Shown here piece after piece: positions 12,975 through 20,756 of a stretch of 20,892 nucleotides of DNA. A program made the position numbers and the translations under genes. Within the stretch, counting starts at the first letter, position 1; each line of letters starts with the position of its first letter. Below the pieces are notes generated by a model that worked only from the letters and a program-made list of their open reading frames with translations, made no database searches and was not told the DNA's origin. Source of the stretch: Bacteroidales bacterium UBA1189 (lineage in GTDB: Bacteria; Bacteroidota; Bacteroidia; Bacteroidales; Bacteroidaceae); the NCBI GenBank assembly GCA_002309805.1, contig DBYJ01000004.1:72047-92938 (forward strand), given 5' to 3'.

Positions 12975-15900
12975 TTAATTAAAAATGTACTTAAGACCGA
13001 CGGAAGCATACCAGCACTGGCCAAGGGAATGATAGGGCACGAAAGTCTCGGTGGCGCCGCTGATAGCAGCAGGAGTGGAGAAGGTGGCATAGCCGTCCTT
13101 GTCAACACCTTCGTACTTGAGGATGCGGGCTTCGCTGCCGATGGCAGGATTCAGATACTTACTCACACCCCAGCTGGAGTTAAAGAGGTTCATTACGTTC
13201 TTGATATCGGCGCTAAACTGGAGGATGTTGGTGCTCTTTCCGATGCGAGCTTTGAAGTCGTGCTTGTAGCTGACATCGAAGCGATGCACCCACGGGCTAT
13301 AGACGGCGTAGCCTTCGGCATACTGGCCCTGATGCTTGCTCAGGTAGCTGTCGCCAGCCACGAAGTCCATAAAGCGCTTGGCATCGTCGGCAGAAACGAA
13401 GCGGAACTCCTTGTTGTCAACCTGCTCCTGAGTGGGAACATAGATGGCATCGTAGGCGTAGCCGTCGCCGTTCATGTCGTTGGTGGTCATGTAGGAGTAG
13501 TTGTAGCCACCACGCCAAGCCTCGTAGATAAGGCTATAGTGGTTGCCGCTCTTGTCGTGGTGGGTAGCGCTGGCTACGACACGGTCAGGAGTGACATACT
13601 GCGAGTTGTGCAAACGGATGTTGTTGGGGCCTTCCCAAGTGGGGACATAGGTGAAGGCACTCTCGGCATTCGAACCGGGCATACCGGTAATCTCCTTGGA
13701 AACGGTGTGGGTGTAAGCGGCCATCAGGCTCAGGCTCTCGATAGGACGGGCATTAACCTGTACGTTAGCACTCCAGCCGTAACCCTTGTTGGTGTTCTCC
13801 AAAACGAAAGCACTGTATGCAGTGCGGTAATTGGCGGGATAGAGGGGACGGTTATCAACGCCGTTCAAACGAGCAAACCCACCGACAGGGCTGACACTCC
13901 AATCGGACATGCAAACACCGTTGATGGTCTTGTTAAAGATTCCTTCAGCCGTGATACTGAGGGGGAAGTCCGTCGGGAACGAGTAGTCGAAAGCGAGAGA
14001 ACTTTTCCACACCTGCGGCATCTTGAAGTTCGGATCGACGGCACAAATTCCGTTGGCCGCCTTACCATCCTTAGGAGAAACTGTTTCCGGGAAACCCATG
14101 CTTACGAGCTTGTCGTAAAGAGCTGCCACTGTAGCTTTGCCGTTGGCATCGGTGACAAGACCACCTGCGAACTGGTTCATATCGCTCTTCGTAGCACTGT
14201 TCTTTCCTGTAGCATTGAGCTTTGCCTGATACTGTACCAGACCTCCATTGGTGGGCATGTTGGTAAAAAACACGAGCGGCAGACGACCCGAGAAGAGACC
14301 GGTACCACCACGGACCACGAAGCTCTTATCGCCTACGACATCCCATGTGAAGCCGATACGCGGAGAAACGGTGATGTTCGAATTGGGCCAGCGGCCAGTG
14401 TCAATGCGACGGCCACCATAGATGTTTTCGATAACAACTTCTTCATAGCTTGCACCTTCGGGAATGTCCTTTTTGTTTCCCACAATAGTACCATCGGCAA
14501 GTTTATAGTCGGTATTGATGTCATAGACTGCCTGATTGGTCATCAGGTCGCCATTGTCGAAGAAGAGGCCGTCAAGACGCAAGCCAGCGGTCAGTTTGAA
14601 AAGGCTTGTCACATTCCAGTCGTCCTGAACATAGAGGCCGGCCTTGTGGAACTGCACACGGGCAGCAGGATACTTCTCGCCGTCGTAACCGTAGGTAAGA
14701 CAGACAATCTCAGGAGCCTGGGCAAAGAGCTGATCAACCGTCATGCCGTCTTCCCAGTTGTAGCGATAGTAACCCGTACCGTTACGCATGTACTGGTTGT
14801 CGGCCATCTGGTACTCATAGCTTAAACCAGCCATGATCTTGTGGTTGCCGAGGTGGTAGGTGATATCATCACGGACAGTACCGATGGTGTTGTGTACAGC
14901 GTTGTTCCAGGTGAAGAGCTCATAACCGAGGGCAATGTAGTTGTTATCATTCTTCGTGATGTCGATGAAGGGAAACTCGTCAGAGGTTGAGCCGCGGACA
15001 TCGTCCAGTTTCGAAAAAGTGGCCAGGAACTGGTTTGACAGCTTCTCGTTGATACGGCTGTTGAGGTCGAGAGAAACCGTATGAACGAGGTTGTTCATCG
15101 AGTACATGGCGTTGGCATACGACATGGAGTACTGCGACATACGGGCGCCGGACATACGGACACCGCCGTCCATCGAAGTGGCGTTGGGCGAGTTCCATGC
15201 CTTGTTGAGCGTATAGTTGTAGCGGAGGGCCAGATGATGCTTCGAAGTGATATTCCAATCCAAACGAGCCAGAGCCTTCATGTTGCTCTCGTTAGCAGGG
15301 AAGTCGGTCCAAGAACCGGTGTTGTAGCCATATTTGCTGGCCATGTACTTGGAAACATCCTCCAAGTCCTTGTTCGTCGTACGGGAGATGTAGTCGTTGG
15401 GCACAGCCACACCATTCTCAGAGCCTCTCCAACGGTTAACAACAGTCGGAATCTCTGAATATTCGAAGTTACCGAAGAAGAACAACTTGTTCTTGACAAT
15501 AGGAGCACCGAGGGTCATACCGTAGGTAGTGCTGCGGTCCACAGCGCGGGCGCCGCTGATCTGCTCACCGTCTACGGCATCGCCGCGCATGTTCTCGTTG
15601 CGATGATAGACGTAGGCCGTTCCCTTCACGGTGTTCGTACCGGACTTGGTGATAGCGTTCACACCACCACCGATGAAGTTGGTCTGACGGACATCGAACG
15701 GGCTGATGACCACCTGTAACTCCTCGATAGCATCGATGGAGATAGGACTGCCGCCACCAGGAAGCTTGTCGCTAAGACCGAAGTTGTTGTTGAAGTTAGC
15801 ACCATCAACGGTGAAGTTAGCTGTACGACCATCGCTACCGGCAAAGGTCATGCCATTACCGCCGTAAGGTGAGAGGCGCGTCACATCGGTGATGTTACGG

Positions 15901-16352
15901 CTGACCGTAGGCAGAGCAGCAATCTGCTGATTGTTGATGTTCGTCACAGCACCCGTCTTGGCGGTGTTGAACTTAGTGGCGGTTGCCGAGATGACAACCT
16001 CGTCGAGCAGCTCGGCTGAATCTTTCATCTTGTGATTGAGCACATAGGTTTCGCCGAGGACAAGGGTAACATCCTGATAGCTGGCCGTCTGATAGCCAAC
16101 GTAGGAGATGGTCACCTTGTAAGGGCCACCGGCACGCATACCTTGGATGGCATAGCGACCGTCGAGGTTAGTGATGGCGCCATACTGGGTACCTGAAGGG
16201 GTATGAACCACCAACACCGAGGCACCGATGACGGCTTCATCGTTACTGTCGACAACCTTACCGGCCAAAGCCGATGTGGTAATCTGAGCACTTGCGGCTG
16301 CGGAGATGAACATCAATGCAGCTGCCAAAAAGAAACGCAGGTTTTTGAACAT
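12975..16352 (-). CDS. TonB-dependent outer-membrane receptor
   Basis: The 1125-aa product starts MFKNLRFFLAAALMFISAAASAQ (signal peptide, cleavage near 23). A carboxypeptidase-regulatory-like beta domain follows at 28-110 (LAGKVVDSNDEAVIGASVLV...VTISYVGYQTASYQDV), then a likely TonB box around LLDEVVISAT (115-124). The plug domain covers about 125-245 (NFTVDGANFNNNFG, ISIDAIEELQVVISPFD), and a long beta-barrel runs to the C-terminus WYASVGLKYIFN, ending in an aromatic residue as outer-membrane barrels do. The plug resembles Oar-like receptors more than SusC, and no SusD gene adjoins, so the substrate is open. The in-frame extension to 16478 is rejected because it would include the likely promoter. 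It is followed by the BACON/OB lipoprotein at 22 nt. A 652-codon antisense frame across its 3' part is a shadow. Confidence 0.93.
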   Translation of the reverse strand: MFKNLRFFLAAALMFISAAASAQITTSALAGKVVDSNDEAVIGASVLVVHTPSGTQYGAITNLDGRYAIQGMRAGGPYKVTISYVGYQTASYQDVTLVLGETYVLNHKMKDSAELLDEVVISATATKFNTAKTGAVTNINNQQIAALPTVSRNITDVTRLSPYGGNGMTFAGSDGRTANFTVDGANFNNNFGLSDKLPGGGSPISIDAIEELQVVISPFDVRQTNFIGGGVNAITKSGTNTVKGTAYVYHRNENMRGDAVDGEQISGARAVDRSTTYGMTLGAPIVKNKLFFFGNFEYSEIPTVVNRWRGSENGVAVPNDYISRTTNKDLEDVSKYMASKYGYNTGSWTDFPANESNMKALARLDWNITSKHHLALRYNYTLNKAWNSPNATSMDGGVRMSGARMSQYSMSYANAMYSMNNLVHTVSLDLNSRINEKLSNQFLATFSKLDDVRGSTSDEFPFIDITKNDNNYIALGYELFTWNNAVHNTIGTVRDDITYHLGNHKIMAGLSYEYQMADNQYMRNGTGYYRYNWEDGMTVDQLFAQAPEIVCLTYGYDGEKYPAARVQFHKAGLYVQDDWNVTSLFKLTAGLRLDGLFFDNGDLMTNQAVYDINTDYKLADGTIVGNKKDIPEGASYEEVVIENIYGGRRIDTGRWPNSNITVSPRIGFTWDVVGDKSFVVRGGTGLFSGRLPLVFFTNMPTNGGLVQYQAKLNATGKNSATKSDMNQFAGGLVTDANGKATVAALYDKLVSMGFPETVSPKDGKAANGICAVDPNFKMPQVWKSSLAFDYSFPTDFPLSITAEGIFNKTINGVCMSDWSVSPVGGFARLNGVDNRPLYPANYRTAYSAFVLENTNKGYGWSANVQVNARPIESLSLMAAYTHTVSKEITGMPGSNAESAFTYVPTWEGPNNIRLHNSQYVTPDRVVASATHHDKSGNHYSLIYEAWRGGYNYSYMTTNDMNGDGYAYDAIYVPTQEQVDNKEFRFVSADDAKRFMDFVAGDSYLSKHQGQYAEGYAVYSPWVHRFDVSYKHDFKARIGKSTNILQFSADIKNVMNLFNSSWGVSKYLNPAIGSEARILKYEGVDKDGYATFSTPAAISGATETFVPYHSLGQCWYASVGLKYIFN

Positions 16353-16420
16353 AATGATTTGATTAATAAAAAAAAAATAAACTCTCTTCGTATAAAGCAT
16401 CTTTTCACGCCGCGAAGGTA

Positions 16421-16428
16421 CAAATTTT
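16421..16428 (-). promoter_or_regulatory. Probable -7 box of the receptor operon
   Basis: AAAATTTG followed by TACC (minus strand) is one base off TAnnTTTG and resembles the downstream context of Bacteroidetes promoters. No clear TTTG is seen 20 nt upstream. It predicts a leader of about 60 nt before the ATG at 16352. The rest of the 144-nt gap to the glycerophosphodiesterase gene is A/T-rich with only a weak hairpin around 16455-16475. Confidence 0.4.
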
Positions 16429-16496
16429 ATATGAGACAAGCGAAAAAAAGTGGAAAGAAAAATAAATTTTTTCTTCATTTTTTCTTGTTCCCTTTT

Positions 16497-17330
16497 CTAC
16501 TTCCGGACCTCCTTATTTCCCAGCATTTCGCGTGCCTTCATCGGCTCGTCCGTCGTCAGCTGGTCGATGCCTGTTTCCACGACCTTCAGCATATCCTCGA
16601 CGTTGTTCACCGTCCAGACATTGATGCTCATGCCCCGCTCGCGGGCCTCGTCGTGGAACCGCTTTGTCCCCATGTAGGAGCCGATGTTCAGGTCGATGCC
16701 GTTCAAACCATTGTCGAACACCTCCGCAGGCCATAGGTTTGCTCCCAGATATTGTACCGTGATGCCCGGGCAGAGCCGCGCAAACTCACGGCACACATGC
16801 AGGCTGAACGAAATGAACATCACCCGCTCAGGGTCCAGCAATCCGTACGTCTTCAGCAGGGCGACAGACCGCCGCACAGCCTCGTCTTCAAATGCCGGCG
16901 TCGAGTGCTGCTTCATTTCAAAAACCAGCTTTGTCTTGTCGCTACTCTGTGCATGTGCCAGAAACTGCTCCAGCAAGGGGATAGGCTCACCGTTCTCCAG
17001 ACGGAAATCCTCAAAGGCTGAGAAGGGATTGCTCTCTATGCGCTTGCCGTTTATCGAACTGTCGTGAAACACAATCAGCACGCTGTCAGCCGTCATGTTC
17101 ACGTCGAACTCGCTGCCCCAGAAGCCTGCCTTCTGCGCAGCCTTCAGCGCCGCGACAGAGTTCCGCGCAAAGCCGCCTTCCTCGCAGTTCCAATACCCGC
17201 GATGAGCCACAATGCCCACTCCGTCGAAGGGCTTTTGCCCTGCACTCTTCTTGTCACCTATGCTGCAGGAAGTCATCAGCATTCCCGCCAGCACCATTAC
17301 CCAAAAGCTCCATGTAATTTTCTTTTCCAT
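16497..17330 (-). CDS. Glycerophosphodiester phosphodiesterase lipoprotein
   Basis: The 277-aa product begins MEKKITWSFWVMVLAGMLMTSC, with the lipidated Cys at 22. The GDPD catalytic signature is complete: AHRG (42-45), SEFDVNMTADSVLIVFHD (73-90) with E74, D76 and H89, then LVFEMK and, near the C-terminus, INVWTVN. These enzymes hydrolyse glycerophosphodiesters to glycerol-3-phosphate and an alcohol, with a bound divalent metal. The lipid anchor puts it in the envelope, consistent with phospholipid head-group scavenging. It starts 12 nt after the stop of the YgjP-like gene and is the last gene of a three-gene unit. Confidence 0.9.
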   Translation of the reverse strand: MEKKITWSFWVMVLAGMLMTSCSIGDKKSAGQKPFDGVGIVAHRGYWNCEEGGFARNSVAALKAAQKAGFWGSEFDVNMTADSVLIVFHDSSINGKRIESNPFSAFEDFRLENGEPIPLLEQFLAHAQSSDKTKLVFEMKQHSTPAFEDEAVRRSVALLKTYGLLDPERVMFISFSLHVCREFARLCPGITVQYLGANLWPAEVFDNGLNGIDLNIGSYMGTKRFHDEARERGMSINVWTVNNVEDMLKVVETGIDQLTTDEPMKAREMLGNKEVRK

Positions 17331-17342
17331 AAGGCTATATCA

Positions 17343-17915
17343 TTATAATTCCTTCGTATTATCACCTGCCATCCGACAAATCCTGCGCGTTTCCTTGCGG
17401 GCTTCGCGCCAACGGGGGAAGTACCGGTCCATCAGCGAATGGAAACGGGCGTTGTGGCTGGGCTCCAGCAGATGGCATAGCTCATGCACCACCACATGCT
17501 CCACGCACCACTCAGGCAACAAAAGCACGTATGCTGAGATGCAGATAGAACGTTTCCTCACGTTGCATTGCCCCCATCGGGAGATTGTCGGCTTGTAATA
17601 AACGGCAGAAGGCTTGACGCCCATCTCCCTCGCGTGCCGTTCCACCATCGGCTCCACCAACGCCTTCAATCGCGCCAGCGCCTCGTCAGCCTGAGCCTGC
17701 GTTGTCAACGGCAGCTGACTGAAAAAGGCTGCCCGCTGTTGCTGTCTCTCGCTGGTTTTCTTTCTGGACTTTTCAATCCATCCCCTATTCTTCTCAATAA
17801 ATGCCTCCACCTCCGCCCTCGGTGTACCGAAAGGAGCCGACACGTGCACATCGCCACTCTTCACGACGCGCATCGAAAGTCGGCTGGTTCTTCGGTAGGT
17901 GACCTGGATGGACAT
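17343..17915 (-). CDS. YgjP/DUF45-family zinc metallopeptidase-like protein
   Basis: The 190-aa cytoplasmic protein has RWGQC at 113-117 and HELCHLLEPSHNARF at 144-158, matching the YgjP/DUF45 (M48-like) pattern RWGSC...HELcHl....Hs..FW. H144 and H148 with H154 would bind zinc, and E145 would be the catalytic base. The biological substrate of this family is poorly known; members are often found near restriction or DNA-processing genes, but here it sits between a thioredoxin-like gene (5 nt upstream) and the glycerophosphodiesterase gene (12 nt downstream). No signal peptide. Residues 50-62 form a basic, Gln-rich linker. Confidence 0.88.
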   Translation of the reverse strand: MSIQVTYRRTSRLSMRVVKSGDVHVSAPFGTPRAEVEAFIEKNRGWIEKSRKKTSERQQQRAAFFSQLPLTTQAQADEALARLKALVEPMVERHAREMGVKPSAVYYKPTISRWGQCNVRKRSICISAYVLLLPEWCVEHVVVHELCHLLEPSHNARFHSLMDRYFPRWREARKETRRICRMAGDNTKEL

Positions 17916-17920
17916 GACGC

Positions 17921-18427
17921 TTATTGTTTCACGGCCTCGGGTGTCCAGCTCTTGAAGAAACGCAGCACTTTCTCGTGATTATAACCGTTGCCCTCCTCCA
18001 GGAAGCTTGAGTCCTGAATATGGAGGACTTTGCCTCGCCCATCAAGCACCACGAACACGGGAAATCCGAAGCGAGCGGGATTGTTCAGCCGCTTCAGCAT
18101 GGCCTTGGCCGAGCGGGCCTTTCCCTCCCCGTCCGACTTGCGCGGGTCGTAGTTCACATGAATGTAAACATAGTTGTCCGCAATCACCTTACTAATGGTT
18201 GTATCACTTGAAATAAAATCAGCAAAGCGCAGGCACCACGGGCACCAGTTGCCCCCCACCTGACAGATGACAAACTTTCCCTCTTTGCGAGCTGTTGCAA
18301 CAGCACGGTCAATCTGCTCCATGGGATTGATATCCTCGTCATAGACCTTCGGCAATGCCGTCTGGGCATCCGTTATCAGCGAGAAGAGCACGACAAACGC
18401 AACTAATAGAACATGCTTTTTACACAT
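17921..18427 (-). CDS. Exported thioredoxin-like protein with CPWC motif
   Basis: The 168-aa product begins MCKKHVLLVAFVVLFSLITDAQ, a signal peptide. A thioredoxin fold follows, with the redox motif CPWC at 62-65 in GGNWCPWCLRFADF and the cis-Pro segment FGFPVFVVLDGRG downstream. It belongs with Thioredoxin_7/DUF255-like periplasmic proteins that reduce or isomerise disulfides. An alternative ATG at 18442 adds MLIDT before the same signal peptide; I prefer 18427 because that gives an n-region of normal form. It leads a tight unit (gaps of 5 and 12 nt) with the YgjP-like and glycerophosphodiesterase genes. No clear TAnnTTTG promoter is visible in the 77-nt gap, which is mostly the preceding terminator. 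Confidence 0.87.
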   Translation of the reverse strand: MCKKHVLLVAFVVLFSLITDAQTALPKVYDEDINPMEQIDRAVATARKEGKFVICQVGGNWCPWCLRFADFISSDTTISKVIADNYVYIHVNYDPRKSDGEGKARSAKAMLKRLNNPARFGFPVFVVLDGRGKVLHIQDSSFLEEGNGYNHEKVLRFFKSWTPEAVKQ

Positions 18428-18463
18428 CGTATCAATCAGCATAAAGGGTTATATATTATGCAA

Positions 18464-18488
18464 CAAAGGGGGCTCTGCGCCCCCTTTG
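18464..18488 (-). terminator. Terminator after the secreted protein gene
   Basis: CAAAGGGGGC (18464-18473) and GCCCCCTTTG (18479-18488) make a perfect 10-bp G/C-rich stem with a 5-nt loop, 16 nt past the stop at 18505. The downstream minus-strand sequence TTGCATAATATATAA is only moderately T-rich. Confidence 0.7.
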
Positions 18489-18504
18489 CAAGCATTAGGC
18501 TCTT

Positions 18505-19281
18505 TTACTTAACAATAGTCTTTTTGCCCTCCTGAACGCGAATGCCTTTGGCATCCTTGGAAATCTTCTGGCCCTGAAGATTGTAGTAGTCACCTTCAGT
18601 AGCGTCATCCGGGTTAATGCCTAAGATGGCCGTCGCCTCACCCATGCTGCCAATATGCCGGATTTTCAGCTCGCTGGCTGATGCGGCTTGCTTGTCCCAA
18701 TTGACACCACAGCGTGTGGGCAGGAAAATCTTCTCAACATCGGTCTTCAGAAGAACACTTTCCAGGGGCGTCACATCCTGCTTTGCGGGAATGCCATAGC
18801 GCCCTTCCTTCTGAATGCTCTCCCAGCTGCTGCCGAAGGTTACGGCATTGCCCTTGCCGTCTTCCATGCGGACAGCCTTGAGCTCAGCATCGAAACCAAG
18901 GACTTCTGTGTTCTTCACCCTCATATACTGAGATGTAGGTGAATAAACCAGATAGGGTACACCAGCCTGGATGCCGTCGGCTGTACAATCCACGAAATAG
19001 AGGTTCAGCGTTGCGCCCTCCTGCTGGATGCCAACCAAGCGCTCCACCTTCAGGTCTTTGACAGCAACGGCTACTTGTTCAGCCGTCAAGGAGAAAGGCA
19101 GGCAGAGCGTATTGTAACCCTCCAGGAAATAGCGGTTCAGCTGAACGGTCTGCTGGCTGTTCTGCAACTTCTCTATAGCCAGTTTATCGGAACTAGCATA
19201 GATGTTCGTCACTCTGTTTTGTGCGAAGGCCGTGGTACTTAAGGCCATAGTCGCCACCATTACAAGTACAAAATGTTTCAT
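18505..19281 (-). CDS. Secreted protein of unknown function, Prevotella-type C-terminal tail
   Basis: The 258-aa product starts MKHFVLVMVATMALSTTAFAQ, a textbook signal peptide cleaved near residue 21. The mature part contains YNTLCLPFSLTAEQVA at about 56-71, a segment often seen in Prevotella secreted proteins, then beta-rich sequence. It ends YYNLQGQKISKDAKGIRVQEGKKTIVK-like (last 27 residues), the YNLxGQ...GKGIyI..GKK tail that closes many Prevotella extracellular proteins and may be a sorting or adhesion element. No catalytic motif was recognised. It is a single-gene unit, with a canonical promoter upstream and a hairpin terminator downstream. Confidence 0.82.
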   Translation of the reverse strand: MKHFVLVMVATMALSTTAFAQNRVTNIYASSDKLAIEKLQNSQQTVQLNRYFLEGYNTLCLPFSLTAEQVAVAVKDLKVERLVGIQQEGATLNLYFVDCTADGIQAGVPYLVYSPTSQYMRVKNTEVLGFDAELKAVRMEDGKGNAVTFGSSWESIQKEGRYGIPAKQDVTPLESVLLKTDVEKIFLPTRCGVNWDKQAASASELKIRHIGSMGEATAILGINPDDATEGDYYNLQGQKISKDAKGIRVQEGKKTIVK

Positions 19282-19314
19282 GCGTTATCAGTTTTTAAAT
19301 GTTCGATCTGGGTG

Positions 19315-19347
19315 CAAAGATACAATAATGTTTTTTAAACCACCAAA
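19315..19347 (-). promoter_or_regulatory. Canonical promoter of the secreted protein gene
   Basis: TTTG (19347 to 19344), 21 nt, then TATCTTTG (19322 to 19315) followed by CACCC on the minus strand is a full match to the Bacteroidetes consensus and its usual downstream context. The predicted leader is about 25 nt. Confidence 0.8.
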
Positions 19348-19372
19348 TTTTTGATGATATTTTTGTTCCAAT

Positions 19373-19876
19373 TTATCCGTTCTCAAAAAACCTCATAAAC
19401 TCACTCTCAAAATTCGGCGTCAGCACATTTCTCCCCATAGCCTCGCGAATTTCTTTCCTTGTCCAGAAGCGTCCGCCGTCCAATTCCTCTGCAGAAGGAC
19501 GAATCAGGCCGTTGTATATGCAGCGGTATACGTACACCAACTCGCGTTCGATATGACTTTCAAACACATATTTTTCTACAAACTCAGGTTTGAACTCCGT
19601 AATGCCCAGTTCCTCACGCACCTCACGAAGCAAGGCCTCTTTTGGCTTTTCACCATAGTCGATATGTCCTCCCACAGCCGTATCCCATCTTCCTGGTTGG
19701 ACATCTTTCCATTCCGGACGCTTTTGCAGATATACATCACCCGATGGGTTGAGGACATGCAGATGAACCACAGGGTGCAGCAACCCTGTGCCGCTGTGGC
19801 ACTCGCGTCGCGTGGCGGAGCCTATCACTCGACCCTCTTCGTCTACAATCGGGAATTTTTCTTTTTGATTATCCAT
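19373..19876 (-). CDS. NUDIX hydrolase, YfcD/isopentenyl isomerase-like
   Basis: The 167-aa product has a complete NUDIX box at 70-92 (G-x5-E-x7-REVREELGI), with the metal-binding Glu residues in REVREE. The N-terminal IVDEEGRVIGSATRRECHSGTGLLHPVVHLHV (10-41) and QKRPEWKDVQPGRWDTAVGGH (51-71) resemble the YfcD-like branch, related to isopentenyl-diphosphate isomerase, though substrates there are not established. The start at 19876 is chosen because it yields MDNQKEKFPIVDEEG, typical for the family. MTYHN at 19891 is a possible alternative. A longer in-frame extension to 20248 would overlap the vsr gene and is rejected. It follows vsr with a 71-nt gap. Confidence 0.9.
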   Translation of the reverse strand: MDNQKEKFPIVDEEGRVIGSATRRECHSGTGLLHPVVHLHVLNPSGDVYLQKRPEWKDVQPGRWDTAVGGHIDYGEKPKEALLREVREELGITEFKPEFVEKYVFESHIERELVYVYRCIYNGLIRPSAEELDGGRFWTRKEIREAMGRNVLTPNFESEFMRFFENG

Positions 19877-19947
19877 ATTATGATATGTCATCCTTAGAAA
19901 CAATCTTTTTATTTTTAACCCTTTGAAACTAAGAATCGACTGAGCAT

Positions 19948-20526
19948 TTAGATTCCACCGTATTCCGTCTCTTCTTCGGCAGCCCTCGGCATCCTCATCT
20001 CCTCGTCGTCCGACGAAGGATAGGAGATTACCTTCGCGCCATGATCTTCCAGCCAGATATGATTCAATGTATATGCCAACGAGGTTAGCGTCTGCTCCCT
20101 GATGCTGGGTTTCAACGAGCACTCCCATATCGTGATGCAATGCCATCCCAGCCGTGCCAGCCGATGCTGCTGCTCTATGTCCCGTTCCTGATTCCGTTGT
20201 ATCTTCCTGACCCAGAACTCCCTGTTCGTTCTCGGAATCTTGCAGCATGCTGAATTTTCAATCCCGTCAATCAAGGTCTTGATTTCATCATTTTTCATCT
20301 CAGGAAAAGTCACGTTGTGTCCATGCCAGAAACACCCGTTCACGAAGATGCACGTTCTGTATTTCCGCAGCACCAGATCCGGATGTCCCGGCAACCTCGG
20401 CGCATTTAACCGATAGCGGAACCCTCTCTTCCACAGCCCGCGACGCACAATCCATTCCGGCTTCGTGTTCTTCGACCGTATCGCCGCCATATTCTTGTAC
20501 CGCTGCTGGGGAGAGAGCTTATCCAT
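19948..20526 (-). CDS. vsr: Vsr-like very short patch repair endonuclease
   Basis: The 192-aa product nicks DNA 5' of T:G mismatches that arise from deamination of 5-methylcytosine. Motifs: MDKLSPQQRYKNMAAIRSKNTKPE (1-24), FRYRLNAPRLPGHPDLVL (36-53) with D50 the expected catalytic Asp, FVNGCFWHGH (61-70), REFWVRKIQRNQERD (102-116) and WHCITIWECSL (128-138). Usually the zinc-binding Cys closely follows HGH; here about 25 extra residues (NVTFPEMKNDEIKTLIDGIE) come first and Cys94-Cys95 probably fill the role. Its C-terminal tail of about 40 residues is longer than in E. coli Vsr. No cytosine methyltransferase is in the window; one could lie beyond 20892. The start at 20526 fits the family N-terminus; the longer frame to 20559 would include the promoter box. 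Confidence 0.92.
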   Translation of the reverse strand: MDKLSPQQRYKNMAAIRSKNTKPEWIVRRGLWKRGFRYRLNAPRLPGHPDLVLRKYRTCIFVNGCFWHGHNVTFPEMKNDEIKTLIDGIENSACCKIPRTNREFWVRKIQRNQERDIEQQHRLARLGWHCITIWECSLKPSIREQTLTSLAYTLNHIWLEDHGAKVISYPSSDDEEMRMPRAAEEETEYGGI

Positions 20527-20556
20527 AACAATCCAGGTATTGTTTTTGCAAAAGTA
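20527..20556 (-). promoter_or_regulatory. vsr promoter box and leader inverted repeat
   Basis: TACTTTTG (20556 to 20549, minus strand) matches the -7 consensus, 22 nt before the ATG. The leader carries AACAAT (20527-20532) and ATTGTT (20539-20544), 6-bp arms around CCAGGT, placed directly before the start codon; it could be an operator or a small hairpin that limits translation. No TTTG is visible 20 nt upstream. Confidence 0.5.
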
Positions 20557-20756
20557 CACACATTATTCGAAAAAGCTATCTTTCCTTATTTCTTTTTTCA
20601 TTTTTCATTCCGTTTGGGGACTTCCGCTACAAATATACAACATTACGTTTGCCATTTTCTACGATTGCATCAAGATGCACCTCTCGAAGCATTTTTGGAT
20701 ATAATTGCCCCCTATCCCCTTTTTCTGCCAATTGTTTAAGAACAATCCTTTCCACA
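20557..20756. other. Gene-free stretch upstream of vsr
   Basis: No credible gene is seen. The stretch is A/T-rich. It contains TATATTTG (20637 to 20630, minus strand), a possible second promoter box for vsr without a clear -33, and GACTTCCGCTAC (20619-20630), a 12-mer that also occurs (complemented) at 3410-3421 beside array 2. Confidence 0.5.

Noticed and set aside
12867..14825. 652-codon plus-strand open frame opposite the TonB receptor gene
   Set aside because: It is antisense to a strong receptor gene, has a Val/Ile/Gly-rich shadow composition and no recognisable motif or promoter.
19877..20248. N-terminal extension of the NUDIX protein by 124 residues
   Set aside because: It overlaps the vsr coding region in another frame, and the NUDIX family N-terminus is found at 19876.
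20533..20537. CCAGG (Dcm-type site) in the vsr leader as a functional link
   Set aside because: A 5-bp site is expected often by chance, and no methylase specificity is known here.
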